NCBI GenBank assembly: GCA_017630395.1
Contig: JAGBVI010000065.1
Coordinates: 33,114-97,113, forward strand
Direction of reading: 5' to 3'
Length of the DNA: 64,000 bases
Source: Paludibacteraceae bacterium
GTDB lineage: Bacteria > Bacteroidota > Bacteroidia > Bacteroidales > Paludibacteraceae
Of the stretch, positions 9,035 to 19,392 are shown piece by piece (position 1 is the stretch's first letter; every line of letters starts with the position of its first letter). The position numbers were made by a program, and so were the translations under genes. The notes beneath the pieces were generated by a model. It saw only the letters and a list, made by a program, of their open reading frames with translations, was not told the origin of the DNA and searched no databases.

Positions 9035-10390
9035 ATGCGTAAGGAAATTTTAGGATTGATTTTACTTTTTGTGTTGCCAAACATTGTGACTTCTCAAAGC
9101 AATGTGATAGACGAAGTGGTTTGGGTTGTTGGAGATGAGGCAATATTGCGTTCTGAAGTGGAGGAGTATCGTCAAAAAGCGCGTTATGAAGGGACTGAAA
9201 TAGATGGAGATCCCTATTGTGTAATTCCGGAACAATTGGCATTACAAAAACTTTATTTGGATCAGGCTAAGATTGATAGTATTTACCCAGATGAAAGTAG
9301 TGTAAATAGTCAGGTAGAGATGAGAATAAACTATATGATTTCGCAGATTGGATCAAAGGAAAAGTTGGAAGAGTATTTTGGACAAAGTTTGAGTTCTATG
9401 CGAGATGAACTGAAAGAGATGGTTTCAAATCAGCAGGTTGTGCAACAAATGCAGAGAAAGATTGTTGGAACTGTTAATGCTACTCCTGCTGAGGTTAGTA
9501 CATTCTTTAAAACATTACCAACTGATAGTATTCCAACTATTCCAGCGCAAGTTGAGGTGCAAATTTTAACAATTGCGCCATCAATAAGTCAAAAAGCGAT
9601 TGACGATGTAAAATCTAAACTACGAGATTTCCAACAAAGGATAGAGAATGCAGAATCTGAATTTTCAACACTTGCGATTCTGTATTCAGAAGATACAGAA
9701 TCGGCTAAAAGGGGAGGAGAGTTAGGTTATATGGGTAAGGGACAATTAGTACCCGAGTATGCAGATGTGGCATTTGCGTTGCATGATAAAACAAAAGTTT
9801 CTAAAATAGTAGAATCGGAATTTGGATTTCATATTATACAATTGATTGATAAACAGGGGGATAAGGTTAATACTAGGCATATATTAATGAAACCTAAAAA
9901 TTCTTTTTTAGAAAAGAATCAGGCAAAATTACGCTTGGATAGTGTATTAAATGTAGTAAAGAGCAACGAAATTACTTTTGAGAAGGCTGTGTCGTTGTAT
10001 TCAACAGATAAAAACACCAAAAATAGTTCTGGTTTGTTGACCAATCAAGTAAATGGTACTTCCAGATTTCAAATGCAAGAGTTGCCTCAAGAAATAGCAA
10101 AGGCAGTATATGGGTTAAAAGCAGGAGAGTATTCATCCCCATTTGCAATGATAGATTCTAAGGGGAATGAGGTTTATGCAATTGTAAAAGTTAAATCTAT
10201 GTTGCCGGCACATAAAGCGAATTTGGAGAATGATTTTATTGCCATAAAAGGAGTTTATCAAGAGAAAAAAAATTATGAAATACTTCAAAAATGGATTAAA
10301 GAGAAGCAAAAAAGTATTTATGTGCGCATAGATGAAAAATGGCAAAATTGTGAATTTGAGTACCCTGGATGGATAAAAAATATTGAATAA
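9035..10390 (+). CDS. surA: SurA-like periplasmic chaperone/peptidyl-prolyl isomerase
   Basis: SurA escorts unfolded outer-membrane proteins across the periplasm to the BAM machine. The 451-residue protein has a signal peptide (ending VTSQ), then an N-terminal domain beginning VIDEVVWVVGDEAILRSEV, the SurA hallmark. A first parvulin domain lies at about residues 175-270 (KRGGELGYMGKGQLVPEYADVAF, FGFHIIQL) and a second at about 275-385 (TRHILMKP). The order matches SurA. Its stop lies directly before the OstA-like gene, consistent with one operon. The symbol is by homology to the family. Confidence 0.88.
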   Translation: MRKEILGLILLFVLPNIVTSQSNVIDEVVWVVGDEAILRSEVEEYRQKARYEGTEIDGDPYCVIPEQLALQKLYLDQAKIDSIYPDESSVNSQVEMRINYMISQIGSKEKLEEYFGQSLSSMRDELKEMVSNQQVVQQMQRKIVGTVNATPAEVSTFFKTLPTDSIPTIPAQVEVQILTIAPSISQKAIDDVKSKLRDFQQRIENAESEFSTLAILYSEDTESAKRGGELGYMGKGQLVPEYADVAFALHDKTKVSKIVESEFGFHIIQLIDKQGDKVNTRHILMKPKNSFLEKNQAKLRLDSVLNVVKSNEITFEKAVSLYSTDKNTKNSSGLLTNQVNGTSRFQMQELPQEIAKAVYGLKAGEYSSPFAMIDSKGNEVYAIVKVKSMLPAHKANLENDFIAIKGVYQEKKNYEILQKWIKEKQKSIYVRIDEKWQNCEFEYPGWIKNIE

Positions 10391-10391
10391 A

Positions 10392-11906
10392 ATGAAACAT
10401 ATATCATCTTTGCTACTATTGAGTTTTGTGTTTTGTTTTTCTTTGTCCGTTAGGGCTAAAGAGGCACAAAATGTCATTTTAGAGCAGTGCGATGAATTGA
10501 CGTTTGATAAGAATGCAAATGCCTCACGATCTTATCAAGTATTGCGCGGGAATGTTCGTTTCCGTCACGGAGATGCTTTGATGTGGTGTGATAGTGCTTA
10601 TTTTTATGATGGTGAAAATTCCTTTGATGCATTTGGACATATCAGAGTTAATCAAGAGCAGTCGTCCATGTTTGCTGATAGTCTGTTTTATGACGGGAAC
10701 ACAACCTTGATGAGGGTTCGTGGCAATGTAGTTCTTAATAGTAAAGAAATTTCTTTGTATACGAATTTTTTAGATTATAATCGGGAGAAAAAATTTGGTT
10801 ATTATTATGGCGGAGGGAAAGTCATAGAAACTCAAAATACTCTGACTTCCAGAAGAGGTTATTATTACCCTGATTCGGAGTGTTATTTGTTTTTGGATAG
10901 TGTTATTTTGATTCATCCTGATTACGAAATTAGAAGTGATTCATTGCGCTATTTTTCTACTCTTGGTACGGCTTATTTATATGGCCCCTCTCACATTTAT
11001 GGGAAAGATTATACAATTTTTACGACCAATGGTTGGACAGATACTAAAAACAATAAGGGGAAGTTGTACGATTATTCTGTTGTTACCATGAATGATGGTA
11101 AAAGGCTTACTGCCGACTCTATTTTTTATGACTCAAATTTAGGAAATGTAAATGCCTTTATTGGTGTGGATATTAAAGATTCATTGCAGAATGTTATTAT
11201 AAGGGGAGATTATGCTGAATATAATAGGAATTATCCAAGGAATGCTTTGGTGACCAAAAATCCATATATTTTAGAATTTTCTGATAAAGACACTTTGTAT
11301 CTATCTTCAGATACGGTGTTTTATTGTCAAGTTGATTCTATTCAAGATGAGGTTCGAGCCTATAGAAATGTAAAATTTTTTAGAGAGGATATGCAAGGGA
11401 AATGTGATTCGATGGTTTTTTATGTACAAGATTCTTTAGGAAAAATGTTCTATGATCCGATTCTCTGGTCGGAAGATAATCAAATGACAGGTGATAGAAT
11501 TGATATCTACATAAAAGAAAAGCGGCCATATAAGGTTCATATAACAAAAAATGCCATGATGTCTTCTTTTGAAAATGTCAATATGTACAATCAACTAGCA
11601 GGAAAGGAAGCATTTGCTTATATAGAAAAAAACAGGCTTAGGCGCATAGATATGAAAGGCAATGCAGAATCTATTTATTACACAAAAGATGATGATGGGG
11701 CTTATATTGGTGTTAATAAAGCTAAAGGGGAGGAAATGTCAATTTTTACAGACAATAATAAATTAGAAAAGATTGTCATGACTCCTGATTCAGAGGGGAT
11801 AATGTATCCACCGAATAAATTTCCTGAGGAAGAGAGGTATTTACGAAATTTTTCTTGGGAACAAGACCTGAGACCTAGAAGAAAAGAGGATGTTATTGGA
11901 AGATGA
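10392..11906 (+). CDS. OstA-like / LptA-LptD jellyroll protein
   Basis: Exported protein of the OstA (LptA/LptD N-terminal) family, predicted to be linked to lipopolysaccharide transport or outer-membrane assembly. A signal peptide (MKHISSLLLLSFVFCFSLSVRA) precedes repeated short beta blocks typical of the family: LRGNVRFRHGDALMWCDSAYFYD, RVRGNVVLNSKEISLYTNFLDY, LTADSIFYDSNLGN. The ATG at 10392, one base after the surA stop, is preferred to an upstream TTG at 10383. Its end overlaps the next gene by ATGA. Which exact Lpt role it has cannot be told. Confidence 0.85.
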   Translation: MKHISSLLLLSFVFCFSLSVRAKEAQNVILEQCDELTFDKNANASRSYQVLRGNVRFRHGDALMWCDSAYFYDGENSFDAFGHIRVNQEQSSMFADSLFYDGNTTLMRVRGNVVLNSKEISLYTNFLDYNREKKFGYYYGGGKVIETQNTLTSRRGYYYPDSECYLFLDSVILIHPDYEIRSDSLRYFSTLGTAYLYGPSHIYGKDYTIFTTNGWTDTKNNKGKLYDYSVVTMNDGKRLTADSIFYDSNLGNVNAFIGVDIKDSLQNVIIRGDYAEYNRNYPRNALVTKNPYILEFSDKDTLYLSSDTVFYCQVDSIQDEVRAYRNVKFFREDMQGKCDSMVFYVQDSLGKMFYDPILWSEDNQMTGDRIDIYIKEKRPYKVHITKNAMMSSFENVNMYNQLAGKEAFAYIEKNRLRRIDMKGNAESIYYTKDDDGAYIGVNKAKGEEMSIFTDNNKLEKIVMTPDSEGIMYPPNKFPEEERYLRNFSWEQDLRPRRKEDVIGR

Positions 11907-14332
11907 GCAAGTATTTTAACATTGGACTATTGACGTTGATGTTAATGTTTTTTCTTATGTCAGCGTCGTCGAAGGAGGTGCGAATATTCGGGGAAGTAAC
12001 GGATAATAGACAGCAGCCTCTTGAATATGTTAATATTTTGGTCAAAGGAACTACTTATGGAACAACCACGGATAGAAATGGAACCTATAATTTTGTTTGT
12101 TCTATTGATGAAGAAAAGAGAGATTCTATATGGGTTGTTTTTTCGTATATAGGATACAAAGAAGTATCTACGCCTATAGTAAATTTTAAGAACGATGAAA
12201 TTAAATTAGATGTACATTTAGAAGAAGAATCGGTTCTTTTAGGACAGTATGAAATGAATGTATATCGAAAGCAAGAAAATACTATTGATTTGTTGGATGT
12301 TGAACACTTACGAACGATGCCGAGTGCTTCCGGAGGAGGTATTGAATCTCTGATTTCTACGCAAGCCGGTGTTTCGATGAATAATGAGCTAAGTTCTCAA
12401 TACTCAGTAAGAGGTGGTAATTATGATGAGAATTGTGTGTATGTTAATTCTATAGAAATATATCGACCATTATTGATTCGTTCCGGAGAGCAAGAAGGGT
12501 TGAGTTTTGTGAATCCGGACATGGTGGAGTCTGTAGCTTTTTCCTCTGGTGGGTTTGGGGTTCAGTACGGCGATAAAATGGCTTCTGTCTTAGATATAAG
12601 GTATAAGCAACCAACAAAGTTTGAAGGTTCAGTGTCTCTTAGTTTCTTGGGTGCTACTGCATATTTAGGTACGTCTTCAAATAAATTTTCACAGATGCAC
12701 GGACTTAGATACAAGACCGCATCTTATATGTTGGGTGCATTAGAAACCGATGGAGAGTATAATCCTAATTTTATTGATTATCAAACATATATCACTTATC
12801 AATTTTCATCCAAGTGGCAATTGAATTTCTTGGGGAATGTATCTCGAAATTCGTATGAGTTTATTCCTAAGAGTCGGGAAACATCTTTTGGAACAATGAC
12901 AGATGTTAAGTCGTTTACAGTCTATTTTGATGGGCGAGAGGAAGATTTATTTATGACTTATTTTGGTTCTTTAGCATTAAAATATCAACCAACAAAGAAG
13001 ACTGAGTTAGAGCTATTGTCTTCTGCTTTTCATACTGCAGAAGATGTTTCGTATGATATTACCGGGTCATATTGGCTTAGTGAATCAGGAGGAGAGTCTT
13101 CGTTTAATGCTGCGTCAGGAGTAGGAACGTACCATGAGCATGCAAGGAATGGTTTGCGAGCAACTGTATTTAACTTATCTCATTTGGGAAATCATAAGAG
13201 TGGTAATAATGAGTTAAGATGGGGTTGTACCTATCAGAGAGAAACTGTACTTGATAAAATAAATGAATGGGAATGGCGGGATTCTGCTGGATATTCATTA
13301 CCATTAGATCCGACTGCGATGACCTTATATAATAATGTCAATTCAGACATAGATATGTACTCTAATCGTATTTCTGCCTATATTCAAGATAAATATGATC
13401 ACCAATTATTAAGAGGAAAGATGATATTTGAAGGCGGTGTACGTATGAGTTATTGGGATTATAATAAGGAATGGTTGATTAGCCCAAGAATATCTTTTGC
13501 CTTTTTCCCTAAGAAAAATTCAAATTGGGGATTTCGATTTGCGTCAGGAATTTATTATCAATCTCTTTTTTACAAGGAAATGCGTCAAATCTTAGAATTG
13601 GAGGATGGAAATCAAGTTGTTATATTAAATAAAGATATAAAATCGCCTCGTTCTTATCAGTTGTTATTCGCGAGTGATTATTATTTTAGGAAGTGGGATA
13701 GACCATTTAAATTCTCTGCAGAAGTATATGGAAAGTATATTGACAGAATTATACCCTATTTAGTAGATAATACTCAGGTAACTTATTTAGGAAAGAATTG
13801 TGCAGATGGATATGCGTATGGAGTTGATTTGAAATTGTTTGGTGAATTTGTTCCGGGGACAGACTCTTGGGTGTCTTTTTCGTATATGAAGACAGAGGAA
13901 AATATATATGGAGATGAAGTGGGTTATATTCCCCGTCCAACTGATCAGAGGTATAATATTTCACTTTTTTTTCAAGATTATTTCCCAAAGTTTAAGCAAT
14001 TAAAGTTTAATTTGAAATTAATTTGGTCTGATGGGTTGCCATTTGGACCTCCACAAAATATTAATTATAAGTCTGCCTTTAGAATGAATGATTATCGAAG
14101 AGTAGATTTAGGCGCAACCTATCAGTTGACAAGAGGGGTAGATCGAATCATGACGAAAAAGTTTTTCTCATGGATGAAAACATTATCATTCAATTTGGAT
14201 TTATTTAATTTGTTAGATATTGACAATGAAAATTCATTTTATTGGGTAACAGATGCTTATGGACAACAATATGCAGTTCCCAATTATTTGACAGGCAGAA
14301 GAATAAATTTTAAAATAGCAATAGATTTTTAA
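11903..14332 (+). CDS. TonB-dependent outer-membrane receptor
   Basis: Outer-membrane beta-barrel powered by TonB-ExbBD; the substrate is unknown. After a signal peptide comes a carboxypeptidase-regulatory-like domain at about residues 25-110 (VFGEVTDNRQQPLEYVNILVKGT, TTTDRNGTYNF). A plug domain follows at about 130-240 (TMPSASGGGIESLISTQAGVSMNNELSSQYSVRGGNYDENCVYVN, VQYGDKMASVLDIRYK), then a long barrel ending in an aromatic residue (INFKIAIDF). It lacks a SusD partner, so it is not a classic Sus pair. It overlaps the preceding gene by 4 bases, suggesting translational coupling within the envelope-biogenesis operon. Confidence 0.92.
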   Translation: MSKYFNIGLLTLMLMFFLMSASSKEVRIFGEVTDNRQQPLEYVNILVKGTTYGTTTDRNGTYNFVCSIDEEKRDSIWVVFSYIGYKEVSTPIVNFKNDEIKLDVHLEEESVLLGQYEMNVYRKQENTIDLLDVEHLRTMPSASGGGIESLISTQAGVSMNNELSSQYSVRGGNYDENCVYVNSIEIYRPLLIRSGEQEGLSFVNPDMVESVAFSSGGFGVQYGDKMASVLDIRYKQPTKFEGSVSLSFLGATAYLGTSSNKFSQMHGLRYKTASYMLGALETDGEYNPNFIDYQTYITYQFSSKWQLNFLGNVSRNSYEFIPKSRETSFGTMTDVKSFTVYFDGREEDLFMTYFGSLALKYQPTKKTELELLSSAFHTAEDVSYDITGSYWLSESGGESSFNAASGVGTYHEHARNGLRATVFNLSHLGNHKSGNNELRWGCTYQRETVLDKINEWEWRDSAGYSLPLDPTAMTLYNNVNSDIDMYSNRISAYIQDKYDHQLLRGKMIFEGGVRMSYWDYNKEWLISPRISFAFFPKKNSNWGFRFASGIYYQSLFYKEMRQILELEDGNQVVILNKDIKSPRSYQLLFASDYYFRKWDRPFKFSAEVYGKYIDRIIPYLVDNTQVTYLGKNCADGYAYGVDLKLFGEFVPGTDSWVSFSYMKTEENIYGDEVGYIPRPTDQRYNISLFFQDYFPKFKQLKFNLKLIWSDGLPFGPPQNINYKSAFRMNDYRRVDLGATYQLTRGVDRIMTKKFFSWMKTLSFNLDLFNLLDIDNENSFYWVTDAYGQQYAVPNYLTGRRINFKIAIDF

Positions 14333-14348
14333 TTAAGTAGTATAGAGT

Positions 14349-15752
14349 ATGAGCAACGAAAAGTCAAAAAGTTATTATTTCCCGTTAGTTACGTTAACGA
14401 CACTATTTTTTATGTGGGGTTTTATCACTTGTTTAAATGATATTTTAATACCCTATTTAAAAGATGTTTTTGAATTGACCCATTTCCAGTCAAATTTGGT
14501 TCAATTAGCATTCTTCTTAGCCTATTTCATCGTGTCATTGTTATACTTCATTGTTTCGGCACTATTTGGAGATCCGATTATGAAGATAGGTTATAAAAAC
14601 ACGATTGTTTTAGGCTTAGTGATATCAGCCATTGCGTGTTTCCTTTTTTTCTTGGAAGCAAGTTCTGAATCGCCGGCATTTTCTCAATTTTTATTAGCTT
14701 TGTTTCTCTTGGGTTCGGGTTTTACTTTTTTGCAAATTGCAGCCAATCCTTTGGTTGCTGTATTAGGTACACCAGAGACATCTTCTAGTCGGTTAAATTT
14801 ATCGCAAGCTTTTAATTCTTTGGGAACTACGCTTGCACCAATAATAGGCGGATATTTCATATTTGAATATTTTGATGCGGGGACGCAGGGGGCAACTGAG
14901 GTTCAGATTCCATATCTGTTTTTAACCAGTGTGTTATTGATTTTGGCAGGTGTTATTTTTATGGCAGATATTCCGAATGTACAGCCAGGAGTTGATGCAG
15001 ATGCAGTCAACATAAAGGCAGGAGCATTAAAATATCCACATTTGGTATTTGGAATGTTTGCAATTTTTTGTTACGTTGGGGCTGAAGTTGCAATTGGTAG
15101 TAATTTGGTTAGCTATATGGGTGGTTCACACGGAATTGCTAAGGAGTCGGCCAGTCAACTTTTGTCATTTTATTGGGGTGGCGCCATGATTGGACGCTTT
15201 ATGGGAGCATTGTCAATGAGTCAGTTACCAACATTTCGAAAAAGAATGTTCATGGTGTTAGTCGCGATAGTTACCTTTTTGTTGATATTTTTTATAACGT
15301 ACGAAAAATTATCTGCAAGTATAGATTATCGTGGTTATTTGTACTATTTAGGATTTTTAGTATTGAATTATTTTATGTTTATTTTAGCAAAATCAAAGCC
15401 ATCCAAAACACTTGGAATATTTGCCATTGTAAATATTTGTTTAATCGTTGCAATGTTGCTATTTAACAAAGAGTTTTCTTTGTGGTGTATATTGTCTGTA
15501 GGATTATTTAATTCAATTATGTTTTCTAATGTGTTTACATTAGCGATAGATGGATTAGGCAAATATACTTCGCAGGGGTCATCTCTTTTGGTTATGATGA
15601 TATTAGGCGGGGCGGTACTTCCTCCTTTGCAAGGGATGGTTGCAGATTACTTTGGAGTTCAGATGGCATTTTTTATTCCGATGATATGTTATGCATATTT
15701 AGTGTGGTATGGATTTATTGGATGTAATATTCGTAAGGATAAAAGTTGCTAA
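14349..15752 (+). CDS. Sugar MFS transporter, FucP/GluP type
   Basis: Inner-membrane sugar:proton symporter of the FucP family (L-fucose, glucose or galactose). The 467-residue protein is hydrophobic throughout with about 12 helices. It has the family motifs TTLFFMWGFITCLNDILIPYLK near the N-terminus, FLQIAANPLVAVLGTPE with SSRLNLSQAFNSLGTTLAPIIGG, and a C-terminal GGAVLPPLQGMVADYFG. It lies 17 bases after the TonB receptor gene and just before a ROK sugar kinase. Uptake of glucose or a related hexose followed by phosphorylation is therefore a sensible inference. The exact sugar is not determinable here. Confidence 0.9.
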   Translation: MSNEKSKSYYFPLVTLTTLFFMWGFITCLNDILIPYLKDVFELTHFQSNLVQLAFFLAYFIVSLLYFIVSALFGDPIMKIGYKNTIVLGLVISAIACFLFFLEASSESPAFSQFLLALFLLGSGFTFLQIAANPLVAVLGTPETSSSRLNLSQAFNSLGTTLAPIIGGYFIFEYFDAGTQGATEVQIPYLFLTSVLLILAGVIFMADIPNVQPGVDADAVNIKAGALKYPHLVFGMFAIFCYVGAEVAIGSNLVSYMGGSHGIAKESASQLLSFYWGGAMIGRFMGALSMSQLPTFRKRMFMVLVAIVTFLLIFFITYEKLSASIDYRGYLYYLGFLVLNYFMFILAKSKPSKTLGIFAIVNICLIVAMLLFNKEFSLWCILSVGLFNSIMFSNVFTLAIDGLGKYTSQGSSLLVMMILGGAVLPPLQGMVADYFGVQMAFFIPMICYAYLVWYGFIGCNIRKDKSC

Positions 15753-15926
15753 TTTGAGAAGTTGTTCAGATATTTGTAAAATAATTTTGGGAGGAGTTAT
15801 AAATCGGTTTTAGATCAATTTTGATATAAGACTACTCTTTAACAATTTGTAACATGATTGATAAATATTTTTAGAACGGAAAATTGTTGTAGTAATAGCA
15901 TAAATTTAAACTAAATATTATTAGAT

Positions 15927-16898
15927 ATGGCAAAAGAAATAAAGCCCTATGTTGTTGGAATAGATATCGGTGGAACAAACACTGTATTTGGTATTGTAGA
16001 TGCAAGAGGAAATGTCTTGGCATCAAGTTCAATAAAAACTCAGCGTCATCAACAATTTGATGATTACATTGCGGAATTGCATGAAGAACTTTCTAAGTTG
16101 ATAGAAGAGAATTGTGGGATTGAGCGCGTAAAAGGTATTGGAGTAGGAGCTCCTAATGCAAATTACTATACTGGGAATATTGAGCATGCTGCAAATTTAC
16201 CATGGAAGGGTATTATCCCTTTTGCGGAAGTAATGTCAAATAAATTTGGAGTTCCGGTAGCATTGACGAATGATGCCAATGCAGCTGCAATTGGCGAGAT
16301 GACATATGGGGCAGCAAGAGGAATGAAGGATTTTATCATGATTACGTTAGGAACAGGAGTAGGAAGCGGAATTGTTTCTAATGGACACTTGATTTATGGT
16401 CATGATGGTTTTGCAGGAGAGTTAGGTCATGTTATTGTTCGTCGTGAAAATGGCAGACAATGTGGATGTGGAAGCAAAGGTTGTTTAGAAACCTATACAT
16501 CAGCAACAGGTGTAGCAAGAACAGCAAGAGAATTTTTAGAAACCCGATCAAATGAAGATTCTATGTTGAGAAAAATTGCTCTTGACACAATAACGTCTAA
16601 AGATGTTTTTGATGCAGCTCAAGATGGAGATCAGATAGCAAAAGATGTGTTTGCCTTTACGGGGCAAGTTTTGGGTGAAGCCTTAGCTGATTTTGTTAAA
16701 TTTAGCAGCCCGGAAGCGATAATCTTGTTTGGCGGTTTAGCAAAATCAGGTGATTTGTTGATGAAGCCTCTTCGTCAATCAATGGAAGATAATTTAATGC
16801 CTATTTTTAAAGGGAAAGTTAAATTGTTATTTTCAGAAATGAAAGATGCTGATGCAGCTATATTAGGAGCATCAGCTTTAGCGTGGGAATCCAAATAA
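15927..16898 (+). CDS. ROK-family sugar kinase (glucokinase-like)
   Basis: Cytoplasmic ATP-dependent sugar kinase. The 323 residues hold the ATP-binding DIGGTN loop near the N-terminus (GIDIGGTNTVFG), the catalytic-region NDANAAA (LTNDANAAAIGE), the ROK signature LGTGVGSGIVSNG, an ExGH motif (GELGHVIV), and the zinc-binding CGCGSKGCLE. Its downstream position after the FucP-like permease suggests it phosphorylates the imported hexose. It is a ROK enzyme with no N-terminal HTH, hence a kinase and not a repressor. A shared bidirectional terminator follows. Confidence 0.92.
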   Translation: MAKEIKPYVVGIDIGGTNTVFGIVDARGNVLASSSIKTQRHQQFDDYIAELHEELSKLIEENCGIERVKGIGVGAPNANYYTGNIEHAANLPWKGIIPFAEVMSNKFGVPVALTNDANAAAIGEMTYGAARGMKDFIMITLGTGVGSGIVSNGHLIYGHDGFAGELGHVIVRRENGRQCGCGSKGCLETYTSATGVARTAREFLETRSNEDSMLRKIALDTITSKDVFDAAQDGDQIAKDVFAFTGQVLGEALADFVKFSSPEAIILFGGLAKSGDLLMKPLRQSMEDNLMPIFKGKVKLLFSEMKDADAAILGASALAWESK

Positions 16899-16926
16899 CG
16901 CGTATATCGCTTTTGAAAAGCATGTT

Positions 16927-16968
16927 AAAAGTCTCGTCAATGAATATTTCTTCTTGGCGAGACTTTTT
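16927..16968. terminator. Bidirectional terminator between convergent genes
   Basis: AAAGTCTCGTC (from about 16928) pairs with GGCGAGACTTT (ending near 16966), with A/T runs on both sides. It serves the ROK kinase on the plus strand. On the minus strand, the helicase stop codon sits at the base of the stem. Confidence 0.85.
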
Positions 16969-19378
16969 AATTGCTCTTTTTGCTTTTCTCCCAATACTCT
17001 TTTGTACATCTAATTTCAAACCATGAATAACCATCGCCTAGTTGTTCTTTGATTGGTTTTAGACGAATTTCTTCAGACATATTTTCTAATATGGAAACGA
17101 TGTTTTTGTAATGATCTTTGGGCACAAATGTTTCTAAAGGAATATATCCGTTACAAACAAGAGTGCACAAATGATTTTCTATGGTGCTGTTACTCAAATT
17201 TCTATTTTTTGCAATTTCAGAAATACTTTTGTCTTCGTTGAATAGTTTGAGAGTGAGGAGTTCTGTTGACTCTTTTTGATTAGTAGGTTTTGAAGAAGAA
17301 AACGAGTCTATATTTGATTCATATCCAAATTCAAAACAAGTCTCTTTTATTATTGAAAAAATCTCTTTACCATATTTTTTCACTTTACTTGGTGTTAATT
17401 TCTTGATTTGTAATAGGTTATTTTCATTTGATGGAATCCTTTCTGCCAAATCAAAAATAGTAACATCTTTAAGAATATTTGAAATGGAGGTTTTATTTTT
17501 GGTTGCAACCTCTTTTCTCCACTGAATTAAACGTTCCAATAATTTAGGATGAGCCGATTGCTCCTCTTTTTTAGGTTTAATAGTGAGAGTTCCGAGTAAT
17601 ATATTCGTTTTTGTTTTAAGATAATTTTGAGTAGAAAAACCATGTTGACCAAGAGGAAGTGTTGCAACTTTAATTTCATACTCTTTCTGATATTCAGACA
17701 ATAGTTCATTTACCTTTTTTTCACACTCTTTATCGCTGAAATCTTTGGTTGGTAGGGATTTAAGAGATTTATCAAATTGTTCTAATTTCTCTTGAAAATA
17801 CTCTCCACCCTTTTTAATTCTTTCATTTATAAATTGAGAATCATTTTTATTCATTAATTCTCGTAATTGTTTTTGAAATGAAATAGATACAGTATATATT
17901 TCATCGAGGAAGAAGTTATGTAGTTTTGTTAATGTTTGGAGTGTTGCCGTACTTTTTTTTCTATAATATACAGATAATTCGGAAACAATCTCGTCTAATA
18001 AAAATTTGATTTTTTCTGTCGAAAATAGTTCTAATAAAAGTTGGTTTTTGTACTCTGTAATCAGAGAGTCAATATGTTCTTCTTTAGCTCGGATAGATTG
18101 CATATATTGGTTGAATAGCTCCAATTTTTCATCTCGTTTAACTGCGTCCATGGTAATCGGGCCTCGTAGAAATAGTCCGTCCAATGATTTACATCTACTA
18201 AGTGCAACATATACTTGTCCGTGAGCAAATGAATGTTGCGCATCAATTACAGCATGTTCAAATGTTAAGCCCTGACTTTTATGAATAGTGATAGCCCAAG
18301 CGATCTTTAGAGGATATTGCTGGAACGTTCCATCAATGGTTTCTTCAATTTCTTTTGTGTCAGGAGAAAGAGAGTATTTAATATTATTCCATATACATTT
18401 TTCAACATGGATATAAGTCCCTGTTTTATCTTTAACCGTAATCCCTTCTTCAGAAATAGAGGTAATAGTACCAATTTTACCATTAAAATAAAGTTTTGCA
18501 GAGGAGTTGTCATTTCGAATAAACATTACTTGAGTACCCTCTTTAAGTTCTAAATTTTTTTCGGTAGGATAAGAATATTCAGGAAAATTGCCCCAAACAG
18601 ATGCCTCGAAAACATATTTTTTGCTATCTAATTCTTCCAATTTATTTTGATTAATTTGATTGGCAACAGAGTTGTGAGTGCAGATGTTAATTGGAGCAAA
18701 TTTTTCATATTGGTCAGAAGAAAGTAGACGTTTATTCAATGTTTCTAATTCAGTGGAGCTAATTGATTTGTTACGAATTTTATTGAGTATATCAACGAAA
18801 ATTTCGTCATTTTGGCGATATACTTTAGTTAATTCAACGCAAAGATAGTTACTATTCTTGAGTGCGATACTACTGAAGAAATAAGGTGTTTCGTAGTACT
18901 CCTTCAGCAACATCCATTCCTCATCTTTAACCACCGGAGGAAGTTGTTCAATGTCCCCAATCATTAGTAGTTGTACCCCACCAAAAGGCTTATGACTTCG
19001 TCTTATTCGGCGTAATGTATCATCTATGGCGTCAAGTACATCAGACCTAACCATACTTATTTCATCAATAACCAATAGATCAAGTGTTCGAATAATTTGA
19101 AGTTTTTCTTTTCGGAACCAGCCTTCCTTTTCTTTGTGTCCATTGGGTAAAAATGGACCAAATTTCAGTTGAAAGAAAGAGTGAATAGTCATGCCGCCGG
19201 CATTGATAGCAGCAACGCCTGTAGGGGCAAGCACCACCATTCTTTTAGTAACAGATTGTTTTAAATTTTTTAAAAACGTAGTCTTCCCCGTTCCGGCTTT
19301 TCCGGTGAGGAATAAATTTGCATTAGTTTCAGCTATTAATTTATTAGCTAATAAAACAGGTTGATTTGGTGATTCCAT
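16967..19378 (-). CDS. Pif1/RecD2-like superfamily 1 helicase with HRDC and HTH tail
   Basis: DNA helicase, probably 5'-3', in replication or repair. N-terminal SF1 core: Walker A GKAGTGKTTF (about residues 26-35), DEIS Walker B (LLVIDEISMVRSD), GDIEQLPPV (motif III), and C-terminal core motifs AITIHKSQGLTF and VYVALSRCKSLDGL. After a helical linker comes an HRDC-like domain at about residues 625-690 (LLERLIQWRKEVA...) and a helix-turn-helix of the RQC-linked HTH_40 kind at about 705-780 (SISEIAKNRNLSNSTIENHL). This combined architecture is known in Bacteroidetes. The gene is followed at its 3' end by the bidirectional terminator; prmA lies directly upstream. Confidence 0.9.
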   Translation of the reverse strand: MESPNQPVLLANKLIAETNANLFLTGKAGTGKTTFLKNLKQSVTKRMVVLAPTGVAAINAGGMTIHSFFQLKFGPFLPNGHKEKEGWFRKEKLQIIRTLDLLVIDEISMVRSDVLDAIDDTLRRIRRSHKPFGGVQLLMIGDIEQLPPVVKDEEWMLLKEYYETPYFFSSIALKNSNYLCVELTKVYRQNDEIFVDILNKIRNKSISSTELETLNKRLLSSDQYEKFAPINICTHNSVANQINQNKLEELDSKKYVFEASVWGNFPEYSYPTEKNLELKEGTQVMFIRNDNSSAKLYFNGKIGTITSISEEGITVKDKTGTYIHVEKCIWNNIKYSLSPDTKEIEETIDGTFQQYPLKIAWAITIHKSQGLTFEHAVIDAQHSFAHGQVYVALSRCKSLDGLFLRGPITMDAVKRDEKLELFNQYMQSIRAKEEHIDSLITEYKNQLLLELFSTEKIKFLLDEIVSELSVYYRKKSTATLQTLTKLHNFFLDEIYTVSISFQKQLRELMNKNDSQFINERIKKGGEYFQEKLEQFDKSLKSLPTKDFSDKECEKKVNELLSEYQKEYEIKVATLPLGQHGFSTQNYLKTKTNILLGTLTIKPKKEEQSAHPKLLERLIQWRKEVATKNKTSISNILKDVTIFDLAERIPSNENNLLQIKKLTPSKVKKYGKEIFSIIKETCFEFGYESNIDSFSSSKPTNQKESTELLTLKLFNEDKSISEIAKNRNLSNSTIENHLCTLVCNGYIPLETFVPKDHYKNIVSILENMSEEIRLKPIKEQLGDGYSWFEIRCTKEYWEKSKKSN

Positions 19379-19392
19379 AATAAGAATTTACA

